From Nodosilinea sp. FACHB-131 (GTDB taxonomy: Bacteria > Cyanobacteriota > Cyanobacteriia > Phormidesmidales > Phormidesmidaceae), in the NCBI RefSeq assembly GCF_014695395.1, contig NZ_JACJOF010000011.1, positions 62,001-126,000 of the forward strand: DNA of 64,000 bases, given 5' to 3'. Numbering within the stretch: position 1 is the first letter of the stretch; every line of letters begins with the position of its first letter. Positions 26,479 through 35,649 of this stretch are shown piece by piece. Both the position numbers and the translations under genes were made by a program. The notes beneath the pieces are model-generated. The model worked only from the letters and a program-made list of their open reading frames with translations. It did not search any database and was not told the origin of the DNA.

Positions 26479-27816
26479 ATGGATCTCGAACCCCCCAGTC
26501 TGCGTCTGCTAATTACGATGAATTTAGGCTTTTGGGGGGTGCAGATTGGCAACGGTTTGCAAACTGCCCACGCTAGCGCTGTTTTTGAGAGCTTGGGGGC
26601 CGAGGCCAGCCAGCTGCCCCTGCTGTGGCTAGGGGCACCGCTGATGGGGCTATTGGCCCAACCCATTGTCGGAGAACTGAGCGATCGCACCGTCAGCCGC
26701 TGGGGCAGACGGCAGCCCTACTTCCTGGGCGGGGCTGTGATTGGGGCGGCGATGCTGCTGGCAATGCCTATGGCTACCAGTTTGGTGCAGGCGGTAGCGC
26801 TCTATTGGGTACTACAGCTAGCCCTTAACGTCAGCGTTGCCCCAAGTCGCCCCTTTGTGGGCGACTTGCTGTCTCCGGCCCATCGCACCCTGGGCTACTC
26901 GCTCCAAGGGTTTTGCATTGGTCTTGGCACCATCTGCGCGGCAGGGCTGCCCTGGATTTTGGAGCATGTGTTTCGGCTAGAACCGGTCTCCCACATGGGC
27001 ATTCCAGACGTAATTCGGGCGGCCTACTGGGTGGGGGCAGCGTTCTGTTTAGTCGGCACCCTGGTCACCTTCTGGGCCGTGGATGAACCCGCTCCCCAGG
27101 TGGCGCTTTTCCATGAAGATGAAGAGGAGGGCAATCGCTTGCCGATGCTAGGGGCGATCGCCCAGGCGATGGCAGAACTGCCGCCGATGATGCGGCAGCT
27201 AGGGATGGTGCAAGCCCTGAGCTGGGCTGGTATCTACTGCATTTTTTTGTACTTGCCCAATGCGATCGCCCTCAATGTTTTGGCCACCCCCGATCGCTCC
27301 CTAACTAGCTACTCCCACAACGTGGAATGGGCTGGCCTTTGTACAGCCTTCTACAACCTGGTCTGCCTAGGGGTGTCGTGGGTAATCCCCTCCCTGAGCC
27401 AGCGCTGGGGTCGGGTGACGGTGCACGCCTGCTGCCTGATGGCTGGGTCTGTAGGGCTGCTGTCGCTCCTGCTGGTACACAGCCGCTACCCGGTTTTGCT
27501 CTCGATGGTCGGACTGGGTATCGCCTGGGCCAGCATCCTAGCCATTCCCTACTCGCTGCTGATGGATGACCTGGCAGAGGGCCAAAGCGGGGTCTATATG
27601 GGAATTTTTAATGGCTTTATTACCCTGCCTCAGATCGCCATGTCCCTAGGATTTGGTTGGGTGATGAAGACCCTGCTGCAAGACAATCGCCTTTGGGCTT
27701 TGGCCTTAGGGGGCATCTTGCTAGGTCTAGCGGCTCTGCTGATGCTGCGAGTGACAGAACCCGCTAGAACGGGTGGAAACGAAGCGGTTGGCGCCCTAGC
27801 CCCAGCGACAAAATAG
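26479..27816 (+). CDS. MFS transporter, sucrose/SLC45-like
   Basis: A 445-residue protein with about 12 transmembrane helices. The N-terminus N-L-G-F-W-G-V-Q-I-G-N-G-L-Q, then G-L-L-A-Q-P-I-V-G-E-L-S-D-R-T and S-R-W-G-R-R-Q-P-Y-F near residue 75, is the pattern of the sugar-cation/SLC45 branch. That branch also includes plant sucrose carriers and bacterial MFS proteins named after them. A central cytoplasmic loop of about 30 residues (H-E-D-E-E-E-G-N-R) divides the halves. Sugar transport is inferred from family; the substrate is unknown. It starts 100 bases after the SDR gene on the same strand. Confidence 0.85.
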   Translation: MDLEPPSLRLLITMNLGFWGVQIGNGLQTAHASAVFESLGAEASQLPLLWLGAPLMGLLAQPIVGELSDRTVSRWGRRQPYFLGGAVIGAAMLLAMPMATSLVQAVALYWVLQLALNVSVAPSRPFVGDLLSPAHRTLGYSLQGFCIGLGTICAAGLPWILEHVFRLEPVSHMGIPDVIRAAYWVGAAFCLVGTLVTFWAVDEPAPQVALFHEDEEEGNRLPMLGAIAQAMAELPPMMRQLGMVQALSWAGIYCIFLYLPNAIALNVLATPDRSLTSYSHNVEWAGLCTAFYNLVCLGVSWVIPSLSQRWGRVTVHACCLMAGSVGLLSLLLVHSRYPVLLSMVGLGIAWASILAIPYSLLMDDLAEGQSGVYMGIFNGFITLPQIAMSLGFGWVMKTLLQDNRLWALALGGILLGLAALLMLRVTEPARTGGNEAVGALAPATK

Positions 27817-27918
27817 CTACAACGAGAGACTTGGACCTGCCTCCTTTGAGCGATGTAGCGAGTACCCCAAAAGCATTAGTTTATGCTCATGCAAACGCTA
27901 CTCAAAGAGGTAGAGTCC

Positions 27919-28269
27919 ATGGATAATCAGAATTCTGAAGAGCGTAAGCCAATCAGCCAGCCCCTCACCCCCGAGGAAGTTTCCCCAGAGCAGCGGGCGG
28001 CCATGAAAGAGGCTATGGACAAAGGAGATCTGGTGCTCAACCCCGGTGACTACGTCACTGAGGAAAAGACCCTTGAAGAGAAATCGAAGCAGGTAGCAGT
28101 TGATACGGCTGACATTACCGGCGATCGCATTGTAGTACCTACCTACTTCGTCGTCGACGACCCAGAAGAAGGCCAGAAAGCGCTGCACCACATCAAAGAT
28201 GCAGAGGAAATTTCCGACGTTATTCGTCAAGCTCGCATTGACGAAGACGGCAATCGCACCTGGCGCTAA
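27919..28269 (+). CDS. Small acidic hypothetical protein
   Basis: A 116-residue soluble protein, rich in Glu/Asp/Lys. No family is recognised. Visible are an N-terminal disordered part (S-E-E-R-K-P-I-S-Q-P-L-T-P-E-E-V), then L-V-L-N-P-G-D-Y-V-T-E-E-K-T near 47, and a possible folded part V-V-P-T-Y-F-V-V-D-D-P-E-E-G near 75. The ATG at 27919 has AGAGGTAG upstream; an in-frame ATG at 27883 would add twelve residues. A small hairpin/repeat follows at 28305. Confidence 0.6.
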   Translation: MDNQNSEERKPISQPLTPEEVSPEQRAAMKEAMDKGDLVLNPGDYVTEEKTLEEKSKQVAVDTADITGDRIVVPTYFVVDDPEEGQKALHHIKDAEEISDVIRQARIDEDGNRTWR

Positions 28270-28302
28270 GGTTTGAGCAGGCGCTTGGTGACGGCCTCAG
28301 AG

Positions 28303-28346
28303 GCTTGGGTTTAGGGTTCAAGGTCTGCCCGTGAACCTTAAACCCT
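28303..28346. repeat. Inverted repeat GGGTTTAGGGTTC / GAACCTTAAACCC
   Basis: The arms at about 28307-28319 and 28332-28344 pair with one or two mismatches over a 12-base loop. It is one of several related TTTAGGGT/GGGTTTA-type palindromes in the intergenic DNA of this window. There is no T-tract. Confidence 0.55.
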
Positions 28347-28412
28347 CAGTCTATCTAACCGGTCACCTTTAGCTTGGCTGGCTACCACTGTCTACTTTGG
28401 CTTCGTTTGACC

Positions 28413-28688
28413 ATGAAAAACAATGCCCGTCAGCCCAACCCCTCTGACCTGTCAGTGAGGGCTCAAAACAGCAGCATGTCTGCTTTTGTGACACGGGTTT
28501 CGCTGTCGCTTTTAGGGCTGCCGTTAGGAGGATACATTCTCGGTAGCATTGTCGACAGGCAGCTACAAGGGGAAATTTCCTGGGCGATCGCAGCGGCCCT
28601 CCTGGGCCTAACTGCAGGGCTGATCAACCTTTGGATGTGGATGAAACGCCCTGCACCCGAGGCTGATGTTTCCTCTACGCGGCCCTAG
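28413..28688 (+). CDS. Small two-helix membrane protein, AtpZ/AtpI-like
   Basis: A 91-residue protein with two transmembrane helices (about residues 24-47 and 57-78). L-G-L-P-L-G-G-Y-I-L-G-S-I-V-D-R-Q in the first helix and G-L-T-A-G-L-I-N-L-W-M-W in the second resemble the AtpZ/AtpI family linked to F-type ATP synthase assembly. No ATP synthase genes are in the window, so the link is by resemblance only. The ATG at 28413 (M-K-N-N-A-R) is preferred to the upstream in-frame start at 28374. Confidence 0.55.
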   Translation: MKNNARQPNPSDLSVRAQNSSMSAFVTRVSLSLLGLPLGGYILGSIVDRQLQGEISWAIAAALLGLTAGLINLWMWMKRPAPEADVSSTRP

Positions 28689-28897
28689 GAATGAGTCTTG
28701 CCCTCGCCAGAAAGGGGTAGGGCAAATGTTACTCTATAGGCTGGTTTGGCATATTGCTGAACCAGCCAGCTGTCGTGTTTGTCCTTGGTAGGCTCTAGGT
28801 CAAAATGGCTCGTCTGAACGATCGGCGATCGAGGCGTGGCCGATGCCTCTTTCAGAACGGCAGCTGAATCGATGGACTGTATTGCTACTGCGCCCCT

Positions 28898-29491
28898 ATG
28901 TTAGAATCCTCGCTGCTGCGCGCCCTAGTCTGGACGGACTATCGACTGGCGGTTTTGTTCACCGTATTTTTGCCCCTAGTGCTGCTGATTTGGGCCTTTG
29001 TGCAAAAAAACGAATCCATTCAGCACCTGCTTACCATCTACTGGAGGGTGGCCAGCCTGCTGATGATCACCGTCTATCTGATGATTGGCGGCTTCAATAT
29101 CAGCTTCCTCGCGGGGTTGATGGCGCGCATTCTGATTCCGGTGGGGCTGTGGTTTTGGGTAGACCTCAACGAAGAAATTCGCGAGCAGCCCGACTCGCTG
29201 CTCAAGCTTCTCTTTAGTGCCTGGCGCTGGGCCATTACCCTCTTCAACATCATTGGTGGGGCGATTTTGCTCGGCTTTTTGCCCTGTGCCTTCTCCAACG
29301 CCCGCTTTGGCGCGGTCGATTGCCAAACCTGGCTAGAGCCACCCTTGCTCTACAAAGAATATTTCCACGCTGGCTATACCAACGGCTTCCTAGGGTTCTT
29401 TGGCATTTTGGGGCTGATCATCTACATGGCGTCGCTGGCCTGGTTTGTGTTTGTGCGCCTGGGCAAGCAGGGTCGTCAAGCGATCAACTAA
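28898..29491 (+). CDS. DUF3177 family membrane protein
   Basis: A 197-residue protein with about five transmembrane helices, known from nearly all cyanobacteria and without known function. L-V-W-T-D-Y-R-L-A-V-L-F-T-V near residue 10 and I-Y-W-R-V-A-S-L-L-M-I-T-V-Y-L-M-I near 48 are recognised family segments. Conserved Cys residues lie in the periplasmic loop (P-C-A-F...D-C-Q-T-W, about 129-143). The next gene starts seven bases after its stop, so both are probably one unit. Confidence 0.85.
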   Translation: MLESSLLRALVWTDYRLAVLFTVFLPLVLLIWAFVQKNESIQHLLTIYWRVASLLMITVYLMIGGFNISFLAGLMARILIPVGLWFWVDLNEEIREQPDSLLKLLFSAWRWAITLFNIIGGAILLGFLPCAFSNARFGAVDCQTWLEPPLLYKEYFHAGYTNGFLGFFGILGLIIYMASLAWFVFVRLGKQGRQAIN

Positions 29492-29498
29492 ACCCGCC

Positions 29499-29792
29499 AT
29501 GATCCCCGGTTTTCGGCTAGAGCAATTTACCCTCAGGCGCCCCCAGCTAGTGCTGCTGGTGCAGGCCGTTGTTGAGGGCGAAGCCGACGAGGTGCTGATT
29601 TTTCGCGGCTTCTCTAGCTCACTGATGCACCCTACCGCCGCCGACCCCGACGTGCCCGTACTACCTGGAAATGCCGTTATCAAGACCATCGATATCATGG
29701 CTGGCCCCTACAATCCTGCTACCCCTCAATACCTGCACCGGGGGTTAGCCTGGACTGACGTGCTGCCGCTGTTAGAAGCGGCCGGGGTTTAG
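29499..29792 (+). CDS. Small conserved cyanobacterial/plastid protein (DUF7734-like)
   Basis: A 97-residue protein. L-E-Q-F-T-L-R-R-P-Q-L-V, V-E-G-E-A-D-E-V-L-I-F-R-G-F-S-S-S-L and G-P-Y-N-P-A-x-P-Q-Y-L are segments I associate with a small family shared by cyanobacteria and plant plastids, function unknown; the DUF number is from memory. The ATG at 29499 is chosen because upstream codons overlap the DUF3177 gene. It ends where a repeat-rich spacer begins and converges with glmU. Confidence 0.65.
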   Translation: MIPGFRLEQFTLRRPQLVLLVQAVVEGEADEVLIFRGFSSSLMHPTAADPDVPVLPGNAVIKTIDIMAGPYNPATPQYLHRGLAWTDVLPLLEAAGV

Positions 29793-29805
29793 GGGTTGTT
29801 TGAGG

Positions 29806-29930
29806 GAAAGGCAAGGGTACAGGGGGAAGAGGATATGAGGTTTAGGGTGCAGGGTATAAGGATTAGGAGCCAAGCTCTGCGCCTTCCACCTTAAACCCTA
29901 CACCTTGCATCCTATACCCTCTTACTCTTC
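29806..29930. repeat. Degenerate AGGGTGCAGGGTATAAGG repeats, partly inverted
   Basis: Plus-oriented copies (GTTTAGGGTGCAGGGTATAAGG, split across 29839-29861) face inverted copies (CTTAAACCCTACACCTTGC and ATCCTATACCCTCTTAC, 29888-29925). The block sits between the convergent ends of the 29499 gene and glmU. It may serve as an end-of-transcript structure and belongs with the repeat remnants at 0.45, 17.5 and 28.3 kb. Confidence 0.6.
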
Positions 29931-31295
29931 TGTCTTCCCTTCCCGCAGATGCTTGGGCTGCCACCCTTCGTGGTTTTTTTGCGGGGCGCGGGAGACGACG
30001 AGGCAGTTGTCGGGAGCATCCTTGCGCACTACTGACCCGGCGGCGATGGTGACGTCGTTGCCAATGGTAACGGGGGCAACGAGGACGCTGTTGCTGCCGG
30101 TTTTGGTGCGATCGCCAATCACAGTCGGGTGCTTCTTGTAGCCGTCGTAATTTGCCGTAATCGTCCCTGCTCCCACATTTACCTTATTGCCCAGGGTGGC
30201 ATCGCCCAGGTATGACAGGTGAGCTACGTTGGTGCCCGCCCCTAAGGTCGATTTCTTGATTTCCACAAAGTTGCCGATGCGACAGCCGTCGCCCACTACC
30301 GCCTCACCCCGCAGGTGGGCGTAGGGACCAACCCGCACGCCGCTGCCCACGCTGCTGTCGCTGACTACCGAAAAGGCCACAGTGGCGTTGGTTCCAATCT
30401 GGCTATTTTCAATTAAGCTGCCGGGGCCGATGCGACTGCCGGTGCCCACTACGGTTTTGCCTCGTAGATGGGTCTGGGGCTCGATGATCACGTCGGGTTC
30501 GAGCTGGACTGTAGTGTCAATGGTAGTGCTGTCGGGGTCGATCAAGGTGACTCCCGCTGCCATCCAGTAGTCTTTGATGCGGTCTTGTAGAATGGCGTAG
30601 GCCTCGGCGAGCTGCTTGCGGCTGTTGATGCCAAAAATCTCTTGGCAGTCTTCCACATCTACCGCCATGGCTGGGGTTAAGTCCTTGACGACGTCGGTAA
30701 GGTAATACTCCTGCTGGTCGTTGTCGGCGCTGAGGTGGGGTAGCACGGTCATTAGCTGAGCCCAGTTAAAGCAGTAGACCCCGGCATTAATACGCGGGTT
30801 TTGGCGCTGGGCGGGGCTACAGTCGCGGTGCTCGACAATTTCGGTAATCAGGTTTTGCTCGGTGCAAAACACCCGCCCGTAGCCCGTCGGGTCGGTGAAC
30901 TGAGCCGTGAGCAGGGTGGCGGCGTTGCCCTTATCCCGGTGGGTCTTGACCAGGGTTTGAATAGTCTCAGGCCGCAGCAGCGGCACATCGCCATTGAGCA
31001 CCAGCAGATCGCCATCAAACCCTTCTAGGTGAGGGATCACCTGCTGCACGGCATGGCCGGTGCCGAGCTGTTCGGTCTGTTCCACAAAGGTGAGGCCGGG
31101 GACGTGGGCCAGGGCGGTTTTGACCTGGTCTTGACCAAAGCCGACGACGATGATGGTGTGGCTAGGGTTGAGGTCGGCTAGCCCATCCAGCACGCGTTCG
31201 ACCATTGATTTGCCGCCCACCGAGTGCAGCACCTTGGGCAGGCTCGATTTCATGCGGGTGCCGCGCCCGGCGGCAAGAATGGCGACAGCGACCAT
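29922..31295 (-). CDS. glmU: Bifunctional GlmU: GlcNAc-1-P uridyltransferase / GlcN-1-P acetyltransferase
   Basis: A 457-residue cytoplasmic enzyme making UDP-GlcNAc for peptidoglycan and lipid A. The N-terminal pyrophosphorylase domain (1-230) has [15 protein letters not shown] at residues 7-21 and G-D-V-P-L-L near 97. The C-terminal left-handed beta-helix (about 250-435) shows hexapeptide rungs such as I-G-P-G-S-L-I and [16 protein letters not shown]. The acetyltransferase part contains H-L-S-Y-L-G-D-A and N-Y-D-G-Y-K-K-H. Its 3' end overlaps the repeat block. The G-rich tract lies upstream of its start. Confidence 0.97.
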   Translation of the reverse strand: MVAVAILAAGRGTRMKSSLPKVLHSVGGKSMVERVLDGLADLNPSHTIIVVGFGQDQVKTALAHVPGLTFVEQTEQLGTGHAVQQVIPHLEGFDGDLLVLNGDVPLLRPETIQTLVKTHRDKGNAATLLTAQFTDPTGYGRVFCTEQNLITEIVEHRDCSPAQRQNPRINAGVYCFNWAQLMTVLPHLSADNDQQEYYLTDVVKDLTPAMAVDVEDCQEIFGINSRKQLAEAYAILQDRIKDYWMAAGVTLIDPDSTTIDTTVQLEPDVIIEPQTHLRGKTVVGTGSRIGPGSLIENSQIGTNATVAFSVVSDSSVGSGVRVGPYAHLRGEAVVGDGCRIGNFVEIKKSTLGAGTNVAHLSYLGDATLGNKVNVGAGTITANYDGYKKHPTVIGDRTKTGSNSVLVAPVTIGNDVTIAAGSVVRKDAPDNCLVVSRAPQKNHEGWQPKHLREGKTEE

Positions 31296-31338
31296 GGGTG
31301 ATGTCCTTAGTGGGGATGGCTCGAAGGAGTATATCGCG

Positions 31339-31503
31339 GTTTGGGGAGGGGGTGAAGGGTAAATGGGTGGGTGAGTGGATGGGTGGATGGGTGGGTGAGT
31401 GAGGGGTAAGGGGGATAAGGAAGGTGGGGGAGGTGGGGGGGTAGCCTGATGGGTTTGGGTTAGGGGGTGGGGGATGGGGTGGTTGGGGGGGGGGAGGGGT
31501 TGA
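31339..31503. repeat. G-rich simple-sequence tract
   Basis: Strongly G-rich plus strand with near-tandem ATGGGTGGGTGAGTG units (31363-31401) followed by GGGGG-type runs up to ten G long. Many closely spaced GGG runs make G-quadruplex folding likely. The tract lies between the ftr1 3' end and the glmU start; the last ~15 codons of ftr1 are inside it. Confidence 0.85.
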
Positions 31504-32389
31504 GGCTGCGGAAGTAGCGGCTGCCGACAAGGGCTAAAAAGCCCAGGTAGGCGATGATCTGAAGTAGATATAAATGATCGCGGTAGCCGAGCAGGGTTTT
31601 GAGGACGATGCCGGGGAATTGGCGCTCGGGTAGGATGCTGCTGCCATCCCAGACCAGTGGGCCGAGGATGCAGGAGCTTTGGGCGAAGCAGAGATCGGCG
31701 GCGGGGTTGATTTGGCTGATGGCGGCTAGGGCTGCATCTAGATTCTTAAAGACTGATACCACCAGGCCGCCGACGATCAGGAGGAGGAGTACCCCCATCA
31801 CCTGAAAGAAGCGCTTGAGGTTGATGCGCAGACCCCAGCGAAAGAGCGCCAGGCCGATGAGCACGGCACCGAGCAGTCCACCCACAGCCCCCGCGACGGC
31901 AGACACACTGGTTTCGACATTGGTGAAGATAAACAGCACGGTTTCAAACCCCTCGCGCAGCACGGCGATGCAGACCAGGCTAAAGACGCTCCAACCAGCG
32001 GTTTGGGCCTCGTCGAGGGCCGATCGCACGGTGCCTTCAATTTCGCCTTTGAGACTGCGGGCCTGACGGGTCATCCACAGCAGCATCCAGCTCAGCATGA
32101 TGATGGCGATCGCCCCAAACAGCACATTCAACAGCGGCTTGATCACCGTTTGCAGACTGGGCAGCACCTGCTGAATCTGCTGAAGCCCCAGCCCCAGCGC
32201 AATGCCGAGCATGACGCTACCGGCCAGCCCGGCAGCGATGCCCGCATAGGCCCAGGGGTTGAGGCTTTGGCGGTTGGCCTTGGCCAGGCAGGCCAGCACA
32301 ATGCCGACGACCAGGGCCGCTTCTACCCCTTCGCGCAGAGTGATAAAAAACGTGGGCAGGGCAGCGGTGAAATCCATGCTTAGGGCCAT
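31460..32389 (-). CDS. FTR1-family high-affinity iron permease
   Basis: A 309-residue, seven-helix membrane protein of the Ftr1/EfeU family for iron uptake. The iron-path motifs R-E-G-V-E (near residue 19) and R-E-G-F-E (near 145) are both present, as in characterised permeases. The C-terminus [15 protein letters not shown] is low complexity because the gene end runs into the G-rich repeat. That tail is probably not functional. EfeO/EfeB partners are absent nearby. An alternative start is the Met at residue 5 (M-D-F-T-A-A-L-P). Confidence 0.9.
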   Translation of the reverse strand: MALSMDFTAALPTFFITLREGVEAALVVGIVLACLAKANRQSLNPWAYAGIAAGLAGSVMLGIALGLGLQQIQQVLPSLQTVIKPLLNVLFGAIAIIMLSWMLLWMTRQARSLKGEIEGTVRSALDEAQTAGWSVFSLVCIAVLREGFETVLFIFTNVETSVSAVAGAVGGLLGAVLIGLALFRWGLRINLKRFFQVMGVLLLLIVGGLVVSVFKNLDAALAAISQINPAADLCFAQSSCILGPLVWDGSSILPERQFPGIVLKTLLGYRDHLYLLQIIAYLGFLALVGSRYFRSLNPSPPPTTPSPTP

Positions 32390-32504
32390 GCTGGGTTTGG
32401 TTATGGGGCTATTGGTATTGTGTCAAACAACCTCACCCTTTGCCGTGAATCTGGGCTGGGCCAGCGGCACGAGGTTGGCATTCGTGGTTGGAAATGCGTT
32501 GGCC

Positions 32505-34085
32505 CTAACTATCGACCACGACCCAGGCTCCCCCCCGACGACCGTCGCCTATCCCTGAGAGAGTGCCATCGGGGTCAACCGCTACGGCATGGACGCCGCC
32601 AAAAAACATGCTGGGAGCCTGCCACCAGGTGCAAACGTCATCGCCGGTAATGCCTTGGGCAGCGATCGCCGCCTGTTCGTAGCCCGGCTCTAAATGTAGT
32701 GCCCCTCGTTCCCAATGGAGGCGGGGCGCGCTGACGGCGGCTTCAATATCCATGCCAAAGTCGAGTACGTTCGACACTACCTGCAAAATCGCGGTGCGAA
32801 TCCGGTTAGACCCACCCGAGCCCAGCACGATATGGGGTTTGCCGTCTTTGAGCACTATGGTGGGGGCCATCATCGACGACATGCGCTGATTAGGTGGCCA
32901 TTGGTGAAAGCCCTGAGGGCTGAGGTCTTCTTCGCCCAGCATATTGTTCATCATGATGCCGGTGCCGGGGATGATGCAGGCTGAGCCTTCGCCGTTGGAG
33001 GTGGTGAGGCTGGCGGCGTTGCCCTCACCATCGATCGCGCTAATGTGGGTGGTGCTGCCCCACCGATTGCCGCGCTGGCTGAGGGTGGCCCGGAGCTGTT
33101 CTAGATAGGGGGCCAAGTGGGCCGGGCTAAGAAACTCTTCAGCAATATCGGGGCGGTAGAGGTGGTCGTCGTAGCCCCGCTGGCGAGCCAGGTTGGTCAG
33201 GCCCATGACGTCTCGCAAAATGGCCACGTGGCGGGGGCTGCTGTGGGGAGTGCAGGCGGGCGACACCTGTGACAACAGGTGCAGCGCAAAGGCGATCAGC
33301 GTACCGCCAGAACTGGGGGGCGGGTTAGTCAGAATCGTGTCGCCGCCGTAAGCTACGCTCAAGGGGTCGCGCTCGATCACGCGGTAGGTTTGCAGATCCT
33401 CCAGGCTCAAGTAGCCGCCGTGGCTCTGGCAGTCTTGGGCAATCGCATGAGCCAAATCGCCCTGATAAAACCAGTCGGCTCCGTAGCGCACCAGGTCGTG
33501 CAGAAAGGCAGCGAAGTCGGGCAGATAGAGGCGATCGCCCTGGGTTAGCAAGTCGCCCTGCGGCGCATAGATTGCCCTGGCAGCAGCGGTAGCCGTGAGA
33601 ATAGGCGCTAGGATCTTAAAGCTGTAGGCGCGAAAGGCATCGACCTCAAAGCCGTGAGTAGCCCAATGCTGAGCTGGAGCGACAATTTTCTCTAGCGGCA
33701 GTCGCCCTAGCTTTTGATGGACATGGAGTAGCCCTGCGATCGCCCCAGGCACCGCCATCGACCCTAGTCCAATGTGAAACTCCTGGGTGGTATCGCCAAA
33801 GTTAGCGTGGATGGGGTAGAAATCGGGCGATCGCTCAGTTTTCTGCGACCGGGGCGTCTGGCAAAAAAAGTCGAACAGCCGGTTGTCGCCCGCCGCCGTA
33901 TGGGCTAGCAGAAAGCCGCCCCCTGCCAGGGAGGTCAACGATGATTCCACCACGCAGGCGGTGAAGGCAGCGGCGATCGCGGCATCAAAGGCATTGCCGC
34001 CCTGGCGCAGCATCTCTGCCCCAGCTTCGGCGGTAAGGGCGTGGCCCGCCGCGATCGCGCCCCGGTTAGGCTTAAGACTACTCAT
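32505..34085 (-). CDS. ggt: Gamma-glutamyltransferase
   Basis: A 526-residue N-terminal-nucleophile hydrolase that cleaves glutathione and other gamma-glutamyl compounds. The self-processing site is Thr345 in G-S-T-T-H-I-S-A-I-D, which becomes the catalytic N-terminus of the small subunit. The large subunit has G-G-N-A-F-D-A-A-I-A-A-A near residue 30 and P-P-P-S-S-G-G near 255. The small subunit has N-N-M-L-G-E and G-S-G-G-S-N-R-I. No clear signal peptide is visible (M-S-S-L-K-P-N-R-G-A-I-A-A), so a cytoplasmic form is likely. The adjoining DUF3288 gene is on the same strand upstream. Confidence 0.94.
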   Translation of the reverse strand: MSSLKPNRGAIAAGHALTAEAGAEMLRQGGNAFDAAIAAAFTACVVESSLTSLAGGGFLLAHTAAGDNRLFDFFCQTPRSQKTERSPDFYPIHANFGDTTQEFHIGLGSMAVPGAIAGLLHVHQKLGRLPLEKIVAPAQHWATHGFEVDAFRAYSFKILAPILTATAAARAIYAPQGDLLTQGDRLYLPDFAAFLHDLVRYGADWFYQGDLAHAIAQDCQSHGGYLSLEDLQTYRVIERDPLSVAYGGDTILTNPPPSSGGTLIAFALHLLSQVSPACTPHSSPRHVAILRDVMGLTNLARQRGYDDHLYRPDIAEEFLSPAHLAPYLEQLRATLSQRGNRWGSTTHISAIDGEGNAASLTTSNGEGSACIIPGTGIMMNNMLGEEDLSPQGFHQWPPNQRMSSMMAPTIVLKDGKPHIVLGSGGSNRIRTAILQVVSNVLDFGMDIEAAVSAPRLHWERGALHLEPGYEQAAIAAQGITGDDVCTWWQAPSMFFGGVHAVAVDPDGTLSGIGDGRRGGAWVVVDS

Positions 34086-34102
34086 AGCTGGCTAGTATAG
34101 CC

Positions 34103-34390
34103 TTAGCTCCAGTCTTCGCGGCCTCGGCCTAACCCCTTGTAGACTTCGCCCTGCTGATGGATGGCGCGGGTTTTCTCAAATAGCTCGGCCTCGGTGAGTT
34201 GCCAGCGGGTAAGAGCTTTTTTAAGGTCGGTTTGAATGTCGCGAGCCCCAGGGAACCCCTCATAGCGAGTCATCAGCCGGGCTAGCTCGACGAGGTTGAA
34301 ATCGTTGGCTTCTCCAGCCAAAAGCTGGTTTACCACCTGGCGATCAGTCTTGTACTGAGGATGTTGCTGGTCTTTAGTGATATCAGACAT
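34103..34390 (-). CDS. DUF3288 family protein
   Basis: A 95-residue soluble protein of a cyanobacterial family with no known role. K-D-Q-Q-H-P-Q-Y-K-T-D-R-Q-V-V-N-Q-L-L-A-G-E, Y-E-G-F-P-G-A-R-D-I-Q and L-T-E-A-E-L-F-E-K-T-R-A-I-H are the conserved segments, and length fits the family. It sits between mnmA and ggt on the same strand, with short spacers, so co-transcription is possible. Confidence 0.85.
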   Translation of the reverse strand: MSDITKDQQHPQYKTDRQVVNQLLAGEANDFNLVELARLMTRYEGFPGARDIQTDLKKALTRWQLTEAELFEKTRAIHQQGEVYKGLGRGREDWS

Positions 34391-34426
34391 AGTGGGCCGT
34401 TTAGTGGCTAAGAAGGCTGGCTTCGG

Positions 34427-35515
34427 TCACGGGGTAGACAGCTCAGGGACAGCGGCCTCAATCAGGCCGCCGCCAAGCACCCGATCGCCGTCGTACCACA
34501 CCGCTGCCTGGCCAGGGGTAACACCAAACTGAGGCTCGTCAAAGACAATACGAACGCGAGCGCCCGTGCCATCCCCACTCGGCAGGGGCACCAGCGTGGC
34601 CCCCACCGCTTCGCTGCGATAGCGAATTTGTACAGAGACCTTCATCGGTTCTTCGGGAGCGGCGATCGAGACCCAGTTCACCCGCTGCACGGTGCAGTCG
34701 GGCAGGTGGGCATCGCTGCGATCGGCCACAATTACATGGTTTTTGCCCATGTCAAAGCCCACCACGTAGAGCGGGTTGGCGGCAGCAATGCCCAAGCCTT
34801 TGCGCTGGCCAATAGTGTAGTGGTGAATGCCCGTATGCTGACCGAGAATACGGCCTTCGGTGTCGACAATGTCGCCGGGCTTGGGAGCCAGGTATTTATC
34901 CAAAAAGGTTTGCATCGAGCCGTGGTGCTCGATCAGGCAGAGGTCTTGGCTGTCGGGTTTGGCGGCGGTGTGCAGGCCCAACTCAGCGGCCATACGACGG
35001 GTTTCGGTCTTGGTTTGGTGGCCGAGGGGAAAGTCGCAGGCGGCCAGTAAATCCTGGGTGAGGTCGTAGAGAAAGTAGGACTGATCTTTGGCCGGATCGA
35101 CGGCGCGGCGCAGCTCATAGCGTCCCGTTTCAGCATTTTGGGTGATGCGGGCGTAGTGGCCTGTGGCAATGCGATCGCACCCCAGCTCCTCCTTGGCGTA
35201 CTGCAACATCGGCCCAAACTTGACCGCCCGGTTGCACTGCGAGCAGGGCAGGGGCGTAATGCCGCTGCCGTAGCCTTCTACTAAATAGTTAATGATTTCG
35301 CGCTCAAACACCTCGCGGCTGTCCACCACGTGGTACTCAATGCCCAGGTCTTCGCAGAGTTTGGCCGCATCGACCATGCCCTCAGAGCAGCACTGACCCT
35401 TGCCCTTCATCAGCCACAGGGTGAGACCTACCACGTCGTACCCCTGCTGGTGCAGGGTGGCCGCCGCTACAGAGCTATCTACGCCGCCGGAGAGCCCGAC
35501 TACAATCCTTTCCAT
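34427..35515 (-). CDS. mnmA: tRNA-specific 2-thiouridylase MnmA
   Basis: A 362-residue enzyme placing the 2-thio group on U34 of Lys, Glu and Gln tRNAs. The PP-loop [10 protein letters not shown] lies near residue 9. Catalytic Cys residues are in L-P-C-S-Q-C-N near 95 and D-S-Q-D-L-C near 195. G-T-G-H-Y-A-R near 117 and the C-terminal beta-barrel with G-Q-x-A-V-W-Y are also visible. The ATG at 35515 (M-E-R-I-V-V) is preferred to TTG at 35521. First gene of a likely mnmA-DUF3288-ggt run. Confidence 0.95.
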   Translation of the reverse strand: MERIVVGLSGGVDSSVAAATLHQQGYDVVGLTLWLMKGKGQCCSEGMVDAAKLCEDLGIEYHVVDSREVFEREIINYLVEGYGSGITPLPCSQCNRAVKFGPMLQYAKEELGCDRIATGHYARITQNAETGRYELRRAVDPAKDQSYFLYDLTQDLLAACDFPLGHQTKTETRRMAAELGLHTAAKPDSQDLCLIEHHGSMQTFLDKYLAPKPGDIVDTEGRILGQHTGIHHYTIGQRKGLGIAAANPLYVVGFDMGKNHVIVADRSDAHLPDCTVQRVNWVSIAAPEEPMKVSVQIRYRSEAVGATLVPLPSGDGTGARVRIVFDEPQFGVTPGQAAVWYDGDRVLGGGLIEAAVPELSTP

Positions 35516-35649
35516 GGCCAAAATTCTGCGCCTAAACCGCTAGTGAGAGTTCACGGGTGGAAATTTCACCTTGTAGGGCAAAATTTCAATCTAGCCTCCC
35601 ATTCTAGCTCACGGCCTTTAGCCCTACAGAGAGGTTGGCGTAGCTGGGG

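Noticed and set aside
31162-31530. 122-codon minus-strand frame with a Pro-rich start
   Set aside because: It is the complement of the G-rich repeat plus the glmU start region in another frame.
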